Assembly (NCBI GenBank): GCA_030403585.1
Contig: JAUEPE010000030.1
Location: 1-64,000 of the forward strand
Origin: Frankia sp. RB7
GTDB lineage: Bacteria > Pseudomonadota > Alphaproteobacteria > Rhizobiales > Xanthobacteraceae
Direction of reading: 5' to 3'
Length of the DNA stretch: 64,000 bases
The first letter of the stretch is position 1, and the number at the start of each line of letters is the position of its first letter. The notes under the pieces are model-generated. The model was not told where the DNA came from. It was given only the letters and a program-made list of their open reading frames with translations, and did no database searches. Positions 47,177 through 56,188 of the stretch are shown piece by piece. Both the position numbers and the translations under genes were made by a program.

Positions 47177-49577
47177 GTAGAGAGCCGCCGGTCTTCTTCG
47201 TGACCTCCGCCACGATCTTCGCGGCAACCGCCTCGATCTCCTGGTCGGTCAGCGTCTTCTCGCGCGGCTGGATCGTCACGGCGATGCCGATCGACTTCTT
47301 GCCGTCGTCGATGCCCTTGCCCTCGTAGACGTCGAATACGTTGACGCCGGTGATCAGCTTCTTGTCGACATTTTGCGCGGCGCGCACGATGTCGCCAGCC
47401 TTCACGGCGCGGTCGACGATGAAGGCGAAGTCGCGCGACACCGGCTGGAACGCCGACAGCTCGATCAGCGGCTTGGCGCGGGTCGGCTTCTTCTTCGCTT
47501 CCGGGATACGGTCGAGGATCACCTCGAACACCATCAGCGGGCCGTCGGCGCCAAGGGCTTCCAGCGCGCGCGGATGCATCTCGCCGAAAGTGCCGAGCAC
47601 GTTCTGCGGGCCGATCTGGATCGTGCCGGAGCGGCCCGGATGCAGCCAGGCGGGACCGCCGGCGACGATCTGGAGCGCCTGCATCGGCGCGCCGGCCGCT
47701 GCCAGCATGGCGAGCGCATCGGCCTTGGCGTCGAACAAATCGGCCTGCGCCGAGCCCGACCAGTGCCGTCCCAATCCCTCCGACGACGCGAGGCCGCGGC
47801 GCACGCCGCTCGCAGCCATGAACTGATCCTGCGGGCGATCGCCCCTGAACACCTGGCCGACCTCGAACAGCACGACGTCGCCAAAACCACGATCGGCATT
47901 GGCCTGTGCGGCCGCGACCAGGCCCGGCAGCAGGCTCGGCCGCATGTCGGAAAGATCGGCGGCGATCGGGTTGGCGACCTCGAGCTCGTGCTGGCCGCCG
48001 CCGAACAATTTTGCGGCAGGCTTCGTGATGAACGACCACGTCACGGCTTCGGTCATGCCACGGCTCGCGAGCGAGCGCCGTGCACGTCGGGTGCGAAGCT
48101 GCAGCGGCGTCAGCACGGATTTGCGCGCGTCCTCGCCACGCTCGAACGGCGTCATCGGCACCTTGTTGACGCCGTAGATGCGGACGACTTCCTCGACGAT
48201 GTCGGCCTTGCCGTGAACGTCGGTGCGCCAGGACGGCACCGCGACCTTCACCACGGGGCCGGGGCCCGCCATCAAGAAGCCGAGACGCGCCAGGATGTGC
48301 TTCATCTCGACCTGCGGCACCTCGATGCCGGAGAGACGCTTGACCTCGGTGAGCGGGAAATCGATCACGCGATCGTCGCCGAAGGTTTTGCCGACCACGA
48401 AATTCTCCGACGGCATGCCGCCGCACAGCTCCAGCACCAGCTTGGTGGCGAGCTCCAGCCCCGGCACCATGAAGGCCGGATCGACGCCGCGCTCGAAGCG
48501 GTAGCGCGCATCCGAATTGATGCCGAGCTTGCGGCCGGTCTGGGCGACGTTGATCTCGTTCCACAGCGCCGATTCGATCAGCACGTCGGTGGTATTCTCA
48601 TCACAGCCCGAGGCTTCGCCACCCATGATGCCGGCGAGCGATTCGACGCCGTGCTGGTCCGCGATCACGCAGATCGAGGGATCGAGATTGTAGGCGCGGC
48701 CGTCGAGCGCGAGCAGCGCCTCGCCATCGCGGGCACGGCGCACCACGAGATTGCCCACCACCTTCTTGGCGTCGAACACGTGCAGCGGACGCGCGTGGTC
48801 GTAGGTCATGAAGTTGGTGATGTCGACCAGCGCATTGATCGGGCGCAGGCCGATCGCGGTCAGCCGCTTCTGCAGCCATTCCGGCGACGGGCCGTTCTTC
48901 ACGCCGCGCACGAGGCGCAATGCAAAGCCCGGGCACAGCGCGGCGTCCTCGACCGTGACCTTTACCGGACAGGGGAATTCACCCTTGATCGGCTTGATGG
49001 CCGGGTCCTTGAATTTGCCCATGTCGGCGGCGGCGAGGTCGCGCGCGATGCCGTGCACGCCGGTGCAGTCCTGCCGGTTCGGCGTCAAATTGATCTCGAT
49101 TACGGGATCGCCAAGGGCTGCCCATTCGGCGTAACCGGCGCCGATCGGCGCATCCGCAGGCAATTCCATGATGCCGTCATGGTCGTTGGAGATCTGCAAT
49201 TCGGCGGCCGAGCACAGCATGCCGCGGCTCTCGACGCCGCGGATGGTGCCGACACCGAGCGTGATGTCCTTGCCGGGAATGTAGGTGCCGGGCGGAGAGA
49301 ACACGCTGACCAGCCCGGCGCGCGCATTCGGCGCCCCGCACACGACCTGCACCGGCGCGCCGCCGTCACCGGTGTCGACCATGCAGACGCGCAAGCGATC
49401 GGCATTGGGATGCTGCTCGGCCGAAATCACCTTCGCAATGGTGAACGGCTTCAGCGCCTTCGCCTTGTCCTCGATGTTCTCGACCTCGAGCCCGATCATG
49501 GTGAGCTTGTCGGCAAGCTTTTCCAGCGGCTCGTTGGTGTCGAGATGATCCTTCAGCCAGGAGAGGGTGAATTTCAT
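47169..49577 (-). CDS. pheT: Phenylalanyl-tRNA synthetase beta subunit
   Basis: The 802-residue beta subunit of the alpha2beta2 PheRS that charges tRNA-Phe. In order: an EMAP/OB tRNA-binding domain (about 40-155, [18 protein letters not shown]), the B3/B4 editing domains, B5 ([29 protein letters not shown] belongs to the editing part), and the C-terminal FDX-ACB domain ([24 protein letters not shown]). The start ATG overlaps the stop of the DUF559 gene (ATGA). The last codon and stop come from a repeat element. pheS is 660 bases upstream, not adjacent. Confidence 0.97.
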   Translation of the reverse strand: MKFTLSWLKDHLDTNEPLEKLADKLTMIGLEVENIEDKAKALKPFTIAKVISAEQHPNADRLRVCMVDTGDGGAPVQVVCGAPNARAGLVSVFSPPGTYIPGKDITLGVGTIRGVESRGMLCSAAELQISNDHDGIMELPADAPIGAGYAEWAALGDPVIEINLTPNRQDCTGVHGIARDLAAADMGKFKDPAIKPIKGEFPCPVKVTVEDAALCPGFALRLVRGVKNGPSPEWLQKRLTAIGLRPINALVDITNFMTYDHARPLHVFDAKKVVGNLVVRRARDGEALLALDGRAYNLDPSICVIADQHGVESLAGIMGGEASGCDENTTDVLIESALWNEINVAQTGRKLGINSDARYRFERGVDPAFMVPGLELATKLVLELCGGMPSENFVVGKTFGDDRVIDFPLTEVKRLSGIEVPQVEMKHILARLGFLMAGPGPVVKVAVPSWRTDVHGKADIVEEVVRIYGVNKVPMTPFERGEDARKSVLTPLQLRTRRARRSLASRGMTEAVTWSFITKPAAKLFGGGQHELEVANPIAADLSDMRPSLLPGLVAAAQANADRGFGDVVLFEVGQVFRGDRPQDQFMAASGVRRGLASSEGLGRHWSGSAQADLFDAKADALAMLAAAGAPMQALQIVAGGPAWLHPGRSGTIQIGPQNVLGTFGEMHPRALEALGADGPLMVFEVILDRIPEAKKKPTRAKPLIELSAFQPVSRDFAFIVDRAVKAGDIVRAAQNVDKKLITGVNVFDVYEGKGIDDGKKSIGIAVTIQPREKTLTDQEIEAVAAKIVAEVTKKTGGSLRA

Positions 49578-50032
49578 GGCTGCTTTTTCTCCACGGAGAC
49601 GGTCTGCTCCCTCTCCCGCTTGCGGGGGAGGGCTGGGGTGGGCGCTCTCTCCGCGATGGTCGTCGCGATTGTTTCGAGAACGCCGGCACGATTGGTCATG
49701 ACATCGAGATTGTCGAAGCGGAGTACCTTGAAGCCCTTCGCTTCGATTGTGGCAGAGCGACGCGCATCGGCGCGCTCGCCATCGTCCGAGAAGTGTTGGC
49801 CGCCATCAAGCTCGATGACGAGCTTTGCCGCGTGGCAGATGAAATCGGCGACGTAGCGCTCGATCGGCACCTGGCGGCGGAAACTCGCGCCATTCAATCG
49901 GTTGCCACGCAGCTCTGACCAGAGGATACGCTCGGCGTCAGTCGAATTGCGTCTGAGCGCGCGCGCATTGGTTCGCAGCTTCGCCGGCACTTTCCAGTCC
50001 GGATGTTCAGGATCGACCATCGGCAACCCCAT
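49574..50032 (-). CDS. DUF559 (Vsr-like endonuclease fold) protein lodged between pheS and pheT
   Basis: A protein of about 152 residues with a core that is clearly DUF559: [53 protein letters not shown], and [14 protein letters not shown]. The D and E-x-D of a nuclease-like PD-(D/E)xK fold are visible (ADF, IELDGGQ). Function is unknown; a nuclease is inferred. ATG 50032 or 50020 is chosen because everything upstream in frame is repeat sequence. The C-terminal 25 residues (around [13 protein letters not shown]) are also repeat-derived. Its TGA overlaps the pheT ATG, so the two are translated together. Confidence 0.85.
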   Translation of the reverse strand: MGLPMVDPEHPDWKVPAKLRTNARALRRNSTDAERILWSELRGNRLNGASFRRQVPIERYVADFICHAAKLVIELDGGQHFSDDGERADARRSATIEAKGFKVLRFDNLDVMTNRAGVLETIATTIAERAPTPALPRKREREQTVSVEKKQP

Positions 50033-50054
50033 CGAGGAGACACCCTCACCCCAA

Positions 50055-50078
50055 CCCTCCCCCGCAAGCGGGAGAGGG
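50055..50078. repeat. GC-rich hairpin, family F, between pheS and the DUF559 gene
   Basis: ccctcccccgc / gggagaggg arms within a 203-base spacer (50033-50235) that also carries similar words near 50150-50190. Like 49608-49641 inside the DUF559 gene, it belongs to the ctcccc-gc-nn-gcggggag family. Confidence 0.7.
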
Positions 50079-50235
50079 AGTCCGACCTGTCGGTCGGATA
50101 GAGCATAAGTATCCATGAGACAAACGCCGCGCGCTCGCTCTATCCATTCCCTCCCCCGCCTGCGAGTGAGGGTCAGGGAGAGGGCTGTCTCCGCCGAGGG
50201 AACGGAGAGAGTCGTCTTCTGTGCGAGCAAGCTCA

Positions 50236-51318
50236 TCACGAGCTCAGCCCTCCCGCGAGGGTCGGTACTTCGAGCGGCTTGAAGCCGTAATGGTTGAGCC
50301 AGCGGACGTCGTTGTCGAACAGCTGGCGCAGGTCGGCGATGCCGTATTTCAGCATGGCGATGCGGTCGATGCCCATGCCCCAGGCAAAGCCCTGGTACTC
50401 GTCGGGATCGATGCCGCAGGCGCGCAGCACGTTCGGATGCACCATGCCGCAGCCGAGGATCTCCATCCAGTCGTCGCCCTCGCCGAAACGGATCTCGTTC
50501 TTGTCGCGGCGGCACTGCAGATCGACCTCGAGCGACGGCTCGGTGAAGGGAAAGAACGACGGGCGGAAGCGCATGTTGATGTGGTCGACCTCGAAGAACG
50601 CCTTGCAGAACTCGTGCAGGATCCATTTGAGGTGGCCGAGATGCGAGTGCTTGTCGATGACGAGGCCTTCGACCTGGTGGAATTGCGGCGTGTGGGTCGC
50701 ATCCGAATCGATGCGGTAGGTGCGGCCCGGGCAGATCACGCGGATCGGCGGCTTCTGGGTGAGCATGGTGCGCACCTGCACCGGCGAGGTGTGGGTGCGC
50801 AGCAGCATGCGCGAGCCGTCCTCCTTCGGATGGAAGAAGAAGGTGTCGTGCATCTCGCGCGCCGGATGGCCTTCCGGAAAATTCAGTTTGGTGAAGTTGT
50901 AATCGTCGGTCTCGATGTCGGGACCTTCAGCGACGGAGAATCCCATGTCGGCGAAGATCGTGGTCACCTCGTCCCAGACCTGGCTCAGCGGATGGATGCG
51001 GCCGGCTTCAGCCGGCGTATCGCGCAGCGGCAAGGTGACGTCGACGGTCTCGGACGCCAGCCGTGCATCGAGCGCTGCGGACTTCAGCAAATCGCGCCGT
51101 GCGCCGAGCGCCTCGGTGACCTTGTCCTTGGCCTGGTTGATTGCCGCGCCTTGCGTCTTGCGCTCGTCGGGCGACATCTTGCCGAGCGTGGCAAGCAGCG
51201 CCGAGATCGAGCCCTTCTTGCCGAGGGCTGCGACGCGCACCGCTTCGAGCGCGGCTTCATCGCCGGCGGCGGCGATCTGGTCGAGGATGGAAGTTTCGAG
51301 CGTTGCGAGGTCGGACAC
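50236..51318 (-). CDS. pheS: Phenylalanyl-tRNA synthetase alpha subunit
   Basis: The 360-residue catalytic alpha subunit of PheRS. Seen: an N-terminal coiled coil (about 1-100), motif 2 [23 protein letters not shown] and motif 3 [20 protein letters not shown] 51318 is chosen: aagga stands 7 bases upstream, whereas the longer frame to 51378 has no homology. It follows rplT with a 150-base spacer that holds an oppositely oriented small gene and probably the pheS promoter. Confidence 0.97.
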   Translation of the reverse strand: MSDLATLETSILDQIAAAGDEAALEAVRVAALGKKGSISALLATLGKMSPDERKTQGAAINQAKDKVTEALGARRDLLKSAALDARLASETVDVTLPLRDTPAEAGRIHPLSQVWDEVTTIFADMGFSVAEGPDIETDDYNFTKLNFPEGHPAREMHDTFFFHPKEDGSRMLLRTHTSPVQVRTMLTQKPPIRVICPGRTYRIDSDATHTPQFHQVEGLVIDKHSHLGHLKWILHEFCKAFFEVDHINMRFRPSFFPFTEPSLEVDLQCRRDKNEIRFGEGDDWMEILGCGMVHPNVLRACGIDPDEYQGFAWGMGIDRIAMLKYGIADLRQLFDNDVRWLNHYGFKPLEVPTLAGGLSS

Positions 51319-51468
51319 AGTCAAATCCTTGCTGCCAAATTCGGCTGGGTTGTCGCCGCCCGAAGGCCGTAACGTCAAGCAAAAAGCCGGTCATTTCGGG
51401 CATAGGACCAGCTGGGTTGAACCTCGCGCGGGGGCCGGGCACCAAGGGGATACGAGGAGACCTTTGCG

Positions 51469-51882
51469 ATGCTTGCGAAATCCTGTTTGGCCGCTCTCGC
51501 CATCGTTCTGTCGGTCGCAGGTCACCCGGCGCGTGCCGTGGTCTGCATGGACAAATCCATGACGCTCGACGAAGTCGCCGACACCATCAGCGCCCAGAAG
51601 GGCTGCGAAAGCGCGATGAAGGTCTTCAGGGATTGCGAACTGACCGCGAGCGGCGACGTCGAGCTCGGCGCTGCCGTCGAAAAGAAATGCGAGGCAGACT
51701 TCAAGTCCGGCCTCAACGCGGCCGAGAGGCAAGCCTACAAACGCGAGATGCGCGTATGCGACCGCAAGTACCGGAACAAGTCCGGCACCATGTATCTCTC
51801 GTTTACGGCATTCTGCCGGGCGGAAGTCGCCCAGCGCTACTCGCAACGCGCGCTGAAGGCCGCGGGCCAGAAGGCCCGCTAG
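51469..51882 (+). CDS. Small exported cysteine-rich protein of unknown function
   Basis: A 137-residue protein with a signal peptide (CLAALAIVLSVAGHPARA) and six cysteines in the mature part (VCMDK, GCESA, DCELT, KCEAD, VCDRKY, FCRAE), enough for three disulfides. I do not recognise the family; the layout resembles small periplasmic Cys proteins such as LprI-like ones, but with little sequence support. It lies on the opposite strand between rplT and pheS, ending 8 bases before the end of rplT. Confidence 0.75.
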   Translation: MLAKSCLAALAIVLSVAGHPARAVVCMDKSMTLDEVADTISAQKGCESAMKVFRDCELTASGDVELGAAVEKKCEADFKSGLNAAERQAYKREMRVCDRKYRNKSGTMYLSFTAFCRAEVAQRYSQRALKAAGQKAR

Positions 51883-51890
51883 CACAAGCC

Positions 51891-52250
51891 TCAGGCCGCG
51901 AGCGCGGCTTTGGCCTTCTCGGCGATCAGCTGGAACGACGCGGGCTCGTGGATCGCGAGATCCGACAGGACCTTGCGGTCCACAGTGATCCCGGACTTGG
52001 CCATGCCGTCGATAAATCGGCTGTAGGTCAGGCCGAACGGACGAACGGCGGCGTTGATGCGCTGGATCCAGAGCGCGCGGAAAGTCCGCTTCTTGCGCTT
52101 GCGGTCACGGAACGCGTACTGCATGGCCTTATCGACGGCCGGCTTGGCGGTGCGGATCGTGTTCTTGCGGCGGCCGCGGAAACCCTTGGCGGCCTTGTAG
52201 ACTTTCTTGTGCTTGGCGTGGGCGGTCACACCGCGTTTGACGCGAGACAT
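51891..52250 (-). CDS. rplT: Ribosomal protein L20
   Basis: The 119-residue 50S protein that initiates large-subunit assembly and, in many bacteria, represses its own operon. Seen: [28 protein letters not shown] and the C-terminal SYSRFIDGM-like [24 protein letters not shown]. It lies 80 bases after rpmI on the same strand. Confidence 0.99.
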   Translation of the reverse strand: MSRVKRGVTAHAKHKKVYKAAKGFRGRRKNTIRTAKPAVDKAMQYAFRDRKRKKRTFRALWIQRINAAVRPFGLTYSRFIDGMAKSGITVDRKVLSDLAIHEPASFQLIAEKAKAALAA

Positions 52251-52330
52251 GACAAAATCCTTCAGAGATGACTTGGTTTTTCGGATCGCCGCTCAAAGCG
52301 CGGCGCGGGTGGCAGTGATCGTGGACGCGA

Positions 52331-52531
52331 TCAGGCGTTCGGCAAGAAGTACTTCTTGACGTTGTCGCCGTCGGTCTTGAACAGCACCGCGGTGCCGCGA
52401 AGCTGACGGATCTGCTTCTTCGTCCGCTTGATCATGCCGTGACGCTTGCTGCGATGAGCGAACATCACTTTGCCGGTGGCAGTCACCTTGAAGCGCTTTT
52501 TAGCGCCCGATTTGGTCTTCAGCTTGGGCAT
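52331..52531 (-). CDS. rpmI: Ribosomal protein L35
   Basis: A 66-residue basic 50S protein. Seen: [17 protein letters not shown] and the C-terminal [16 protein letters not shown]. It is followed by rplT. infC, usually immediately upstream, is separated here by an opposite-strand gene and about 740 bases. Confidence 0.98.
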   Translation of the reverse strand: MPKLKTKSGAKKRFKVTATGKVMFAHRSKRHGMIKRTKKQIRQLRGTAVLFKTDGDNVKKYFLPNA

Positions 52532-52807
52532 TTTGCTCTCCTATGGCCACAACAGAATACCGCCTGCGAAGGCGGCTGGCCGTCTAAAATGCTCGTTAGA
52601 GCGTTGATTGTGCTCAGGTTTTTGCGAACTAGCGCAAAAACCCGCACGAGACACCGCCACGGCAGCCCTTAATCAGCCGGGCGATGAAGGCCGGGCTTAT
52701 GACAGAGAACGGGCGAATTGGCAACGATGAACCGCCCGAACCCGGGCGCCGACTATTCGGAATTGCTATCTCCTTGTCCAAGTCGTGTCGCTCGGAGCAG
52801 GACCAAA

Positions 52808-53206
52808 ATGGCCCATTTTTCCCAATCGATCTTGTCTGTTTTCACTCGTCCGCGCCACCTGGCGCTGTTCGCTGTGCTTGCTGTCACTGCCGTTCCGTCG
52901 ACCGCCGATGCCCGCATCAGCGGCTATGACGGCGTCTGGAATGTCACTTTCGCGACCACCCGCGGCAATTGCAGCTCGGGCTACAGCGTCCCCTTCACCG
53001 TCACCGGCACCCGGGTGTCGTCCGCCGGCGGCGGACGTGTGTCCGGCACGGTCAATCGCGGTGGCGCTGTCGCGGTTCAGGTCTCGGTCGGCGCCTCCCA
53101 CGCCACCGGCGGTGGCCGGCTCGGCGGCGCGGCGGGTGCGGGCTCCTGGCGGGGCATCATCTCTGGCGACCAATGCAGCGGTACCTGGCAGGCGTCACGG
53201 ACCTGA
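52808..53206 (+). CDS. Small exported Gly/Ser-rich protein of unknown function
   Basis: A 132-residue protein. A signal peptide (about 1-32, HLALFAVLAVTAVPSTADA) leads to a mature part beginning RISGYDGVWNVTFATTRGNCSSG. It has one likely disulfide (NCSSG and DQCSGTW) and a Gly-rich middle (SSAGGGRVSGTVNRGGAV). I do not recognise the family, though the DGVWNVTF/GTWQASR ends resemble small lipocalin-like domains that often start DGxW. It lies on the opposite strand between infC and rpmI and ends in a shared hairpin. Confidence 0.75.
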   Translation: MAHFSQSILSVFTRPRHLALFAVLAVTAVPSTADARISGYDGVWNVTFATTRGNCSSGYSVPFTVTGTRVSSAGGGRVSGTVNRGGAVAVQVSVGASHATGGGRLGGAAGAGSWRGIISGDQCSGTWQASRT

Positions 53207-53210
53207 AACA

Positions 53211-53241
53211 AAACGGCCCGCCGGAGATCCGGACGGGCCGT
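53211..53241. terminator. Bidirectional hairpin terminator between the exported gene and infC
   Basis: Arms aacggcccgccgga (53211-53224) and tccggacgggccgtt (53227-53241), one bulged base, loop about 2-3 bases. It is followed by tgaatttt rightward and preceded by aaa on the left, so it works for both strands. It serves the convergent ends of the small exported gene (stop 53206) and infC (stop 53269). Confidence 0.85.
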
Positions 53242-53268
53242 TGAATTTTCAGTCCTGAAGAGCAGCGC

Positions 53269-53808
53269 TCAGCGCGGCGCCAGGACCATGACGACCTGAC
53301 GGCCCTCGAACCGGGCGTCCTGCTCGACCTTGGCGAGCGCGGCGACGTCGGTCTTGATCTTGTCCAGCAGCTTGGTGCCGATCTCCTGGTGCGCCATTTC
53401 GCGGCCGCGATAGCGCAGGGTGATCTTGACCTTGTCGCCTTCTTCGAAGAACCGCAGCATCGCGCGCATCTTCACGTCATAGTCGTGATCGTCGATCATC
53501 GGGCGGAGCTTGATCTCCTTGATCTCGACGGTCTTCTGACGCTTGCGGGCTTCCGCGGCTTTCTTCTGGGCGCCATACTTGTACTTCCCGTAGTCCATGA
53601 TCTTGCAGACGGGAGGGCTGACATTTGGCGAAATCTCGACCAGATCCATGCCCGCTTCCTGGGCCATCTTGATAGCCATCATCGTCTCGACGGTGCCTTT
53701 GTTGTCACCGGTCTGATCGATCAGCTGGATCTGCGCATTTCGAATATCATCATTGATGCGCGGCCCGTCTTTGCTGGCAACGGGCGGGGCTCTATTGGGA
53801 CGGCGAAT
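53269..53808 (-). CDS. infC: Translation initiation factor IF-3, with an ATT start codon
   Basis: IF-3 keeps 30S and 50S subunits apart and checks initiation codons. It has 179 residues from ATT 53806-53808. Seen: the N-domain [23 protein letters not shown] and the C-domain ending [16 protein letters not shown]...QVVMVLAPR. The rare ATT start is chosen because ggag lies 8 bases upstream and homology begins there; the longer frame to 53871 has no matching sequence. Known: E. coli infC also starts at a rare AUU, which lets IF-3 repress its own synthesis. It is upstream of rpmI-rplT but separated by another gene. Confidence 0.95.
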   Translation of the reverse strand: MRRPNRAPPVASKDGPRINDDIRNAQIQLIDQTGDNKGTVETMMAIKMAQEAGMDLVEISPNVSPPVCKIMDYGKYKYGAQKKAAEARKRQKTVEIKEIKLRPMIDDHDYDVKMRAMLRFFEEGDKVKITLRYRGREMAHQEIGTKLLDKIKTDVAALAKVEQDARFEGRQVVMVLAPR

Positions 53809-54059
53809 GGGTGGCTCTCCGAAGTTGTGAAAGGAAGCGGCTATTTTGCAGGAAGAAGCGTTTGCCGGCAAGCAACTCGCTCCTGCGGGGAGCGAAAACC
53901 CTCAAATGCGAGGCATTTTGGCCACGCCCATCGGCACGGTGCTCGACATAGACACCTTGCACCTGTTCCGCAAGCGTCCCAAAGGGTCAATACCAATATA
54001 GGGTTGCTTCGCCGAATGCGCCCGGACAGGTCAAACCCCACCGCCAGAGTAAACGTTCC

Positions 54060-54848
54060 ATGACCCCAGCAATTCCCGATGCCGTGCTCAACTTTGTCGA
54101 ATTGGGCGAGGGTCCGTCAGCGCGCCGGATCGCCGTGCGGAGCCGTGCCGGACGTGGGCCCGGCCTGGTCTGGCTCGGCGGCTTCAAGTCCGACATGCAG
54201 GGCGGCAAGGCGGTGGCGCTCGACGGCTGGGCCGGCGAGCATGGCCGTGCCGCGGTCCGGTTCGACTATTCCGGCCATGGTGAATCCAGCGGCGATTTCG
54301 CCGACGGAACCATCGGAAGCTGGCTCGAGGACAGCGTTGCGGTGTTCGAGCGGTTCTGCACCGGTCCGCAAATCCTGATCGGTTCCTCCATGGGCGGCTG
54401 GATGGCGCTGCTGCTTGCGCGCGAGATCAGGAAGCGTTCGGGAAAGGCCTCGCTGGCCGGCCTGGTGCTGATCGCGCCCGCGCCCGACTTCACGGAAGAG
54501 CTGATGTGGAAGAACTTTTCGCCCGAGGTGAAGAAAGAGATCGAGACCAACGGGTTTTGGCTGCGGCCGTCCGAATATGGCGACGGCACACCCTATCCGA
54601 TCACGCGCAAGCTGATCGAAGAGGGGCGCAACCATCTCGTGCTCGGCAGCGCCATCGATCTCGGCTGTCCCGTCCGCATCCTGCAAGGCGCCCAGGATCC
54701 CGACGTGCCGTGGCAGCATGCTTTCGCTTTGACGCACCGCCTGCCCGCCGACGACGTCGTGCTCACCATGATCCAGGACGGCGATCATCGCCTGTCGCGC
54801 CCGCAAGACATCGCGCGCATTCTTGCCGCGGTGGCGGAGATCGGTTGA
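54060..54848 (+). CDS. Alpha/beta hydrolase
   Basis: A 262-residue hydrolase. Seen: the oxyanion region LVWLGGFKSDMQGGKA, the nucleophile elbow GSSMGGW (Ser), and the C-terminal catalytic His in QDGDHRLSRPQD, with an Asp in GAQDPDVPW. The layout resembles the ABHD10/serine aminopeptidase-like hydrolases with a cap of about 60 residues. The substrate is unknown. It is followed after 35 bases by an NTF2-like gene and is divergent from infC. Confidence 0.9.
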   Translation: MTPAIPDAVLNFVELGEGPSARRIAVRSRAGRGPGLVWLGGFKSDMQGGKAVALDGWAGEHGRAAVRFDYSGHGESSGDFADGTIGSWLEDSVAVFERFCTGPQILIGSSMGGWMALLLAREIRKRSGKASLAGLVLIAPAPDFTEELMWKNFSPEVKKEIETNGFWLRPSEYGDGTPYPITRKLIEEGRNHLVLGSAIDLGCPVRILQGAQDPDVPWQHAFALTHRLPADDVVLTMIQDGDHRLSRPQDIARILAAVAEIG

Positions 54849-54883
54849 AGTAGGCCACAACAAGAAACACGAAAGGCAATCCA

Positions 54884-55351
54884 ATGACCACCACCGCCAT
54901 GCTGCGCGCGTTCTGCGACGCTGTCGAACAACGCAACGGTCGTGCCTTCGCCGATCTGTTCACCGAGGACGGCGTCTATCACGACGTGTTCTATGGCGCG
55001 TTCGCAGGCCGCGACAAGATCGCCGCGATGGTCGACGACTTCTTCTATCGCACGGCGACGGATTTTCGCTGGGACATGCATGACCCCGTCAGCAACGGCA
55101 CCACGCTCTATGCGCGCTACACCTTCAGCTATAAATCAACGCTGCCGGACGCGAACGGCGCGCGGGCGATGTTCGAGGGCGTTGCGATCATGACGCTGCG
55201 CGACGGCAAGATCGCCGGTTATCACGAGGTCGCCAACACTGCGCCGGCGTTCGTCGATCTGAAGTTTGCGCCGGAGCGGATTGCGAAGATCGTCGGCAAG
55301 CAGGGCGCGGAGCTCAAGGCGCGGCCGGAGATGAAGCGGCATTTGGCGTGA
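54884..55351 (+). CDS. NTF2-like (SnoaL-type) protein
   Basis: A 155-residue cone-shaped alpha+beta fold seen in ketosteroid isomerases and many binding proteins. Seen: RAFCDAVEQRNGRAFADLFTEDGVYHD, a region of charge, and the central VSNGTTLYARYTFSYKS. Function unknown; many are small-molecule binders. It is 35 bases downstream of the hydrolase and may share its transcript. Its stop faces the thioesterase gene, 10 bases away. Confidence 0.85.
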   Translation: MTTTAMLRAFCDAVEQRNGRAFADLFTEDGVYHDVFYGAFAGRDKIAAMVDDFFYRTATDFRWDMHDPVSNGTTLYARYTFSYKSTLPDANGARAMFEGVAIMTLRDGKIAGYHEVANTAPAFVDLKFAPERIAKIVGKQGAELKARPEMKRHLA

Positions 55352-55361
55352 TGGCGGAGCC

Positions 55362-56156
55362 CTACGGCGGCGGCTTTGGCATCGGCTTGCGCTGCGCAAG
55401 TGCTGCGACCGTCGCGGTGCCGATCGGGCCCTGCTCGTCATAGAGCCAGCATTCGCCAATCGCGACGCCGTCGGTCGCTTGGTGGTTCACCGCGTCGAAA
55501 CCGATCCAGTTCGTCACCGGCAAACGGTGCAGATAAATCGTCACGTCGCTGTTGATGTAGCCGAGCCCCTTGTCGCCGGCATTGGCAAACGGGCTCGCGA
55601 AATCGGCACCCGTAGCGACATGGACGAACGGCGTCATCGGCACGCCCGCAACCAGCTCGCGCACCTCGCTCATCCAGAGCCGGCGCGGTCCGAGCGAGCC
55701 CATATGGCCGACGATCGGCCGTGTCGTCCATTTACCGTTCATGCCGAGCCTGGGATCGGTCGGCTTTGGAATGTCGTCCGGCCTCGGCACGTCCCAGTTC
55801 GGCGGTGACCAGACATTGCCGTCGGGGTTTTGCGTCCGCCGCAACAGTTGGCAGGAGGCGCGCGCCATGCTGACGCCGCCCGAGACAAACTCCGCCTCGA
55901 TCACGCGGATGCGCAGGCCGTCGCGCACCAGCCGCGTCGTCACTTCGATCGGCTTGTCGATGGTCGGCAGCCGAAACATGTCGACGGTCAACCGCGCCGG
56001 CACGAATTCAGGCCCGGAATGGCGCTCCTCGATGGCGAAGCCGAGCAGGCCGATGATGACGCGTCCGTGCAGCGATTTCGGATCCCACGGGCCGTTGGCG
56101 ACTTCCGTCGGATGGAATGTGTCGCCGTCGCGGGTGAAGAAAGGCATGTTTGTCAT
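55362..56156 (-). CDS. Acyl-CoA thioesterase-like protein (double hotdog)
   Basis: A 264-residue protein with two tandem hotdog folds of the TesB type. Seen: PFFTRDGDTFHPTEVANGPWDPKSLHGRVIIGLLGFAIEERH for the first, and the C-terminal YINSDVTIYLHRLPVTNWIGFDAVNHQATDGVAIGECWLYDEQGPIGTATVAALAQ for the second. It should hydrolyse an acyl-CoA. ATG 56156 is chosen because the upstream extension is unconserved. It follows queG by 32 bases on the same strand. Confidence 0.88.
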   Translation of the reverse strand: MTNMPFFTRDGDTFHPTEVANGPWDPKSLHGRVIIGLLGFAIEERHSGPEFVPARLTVDMFRLPTIDKPIEVTTRLVRDGLRIRVIEAEFVSGGVSMARASCQLLRRTQNPDGNVWSPPNWDVPRPDDIPKPTDPRLGMNGKWTTRPIVGHMGSLGPRRLWMSEVRELVAGVPMTPFVHVATGADFASPFANAGDKGLGYINSDVTIYLHRLPVTNWIGFDAVNHQATDGVAIGECWLYDEQGPIGTATVAALAQRKPMPKPPP

Positions 56157-56188
56157 GACGCGCGACCTTGAAGGAACGCGCGGGAAAA

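Noticed and set aside
47373-49856. Open frame of about 830 codons opposite pheT
   Set aside because: Antisense shadow of pheT and the DUF559 gene; composition like other shadows, with no domain.
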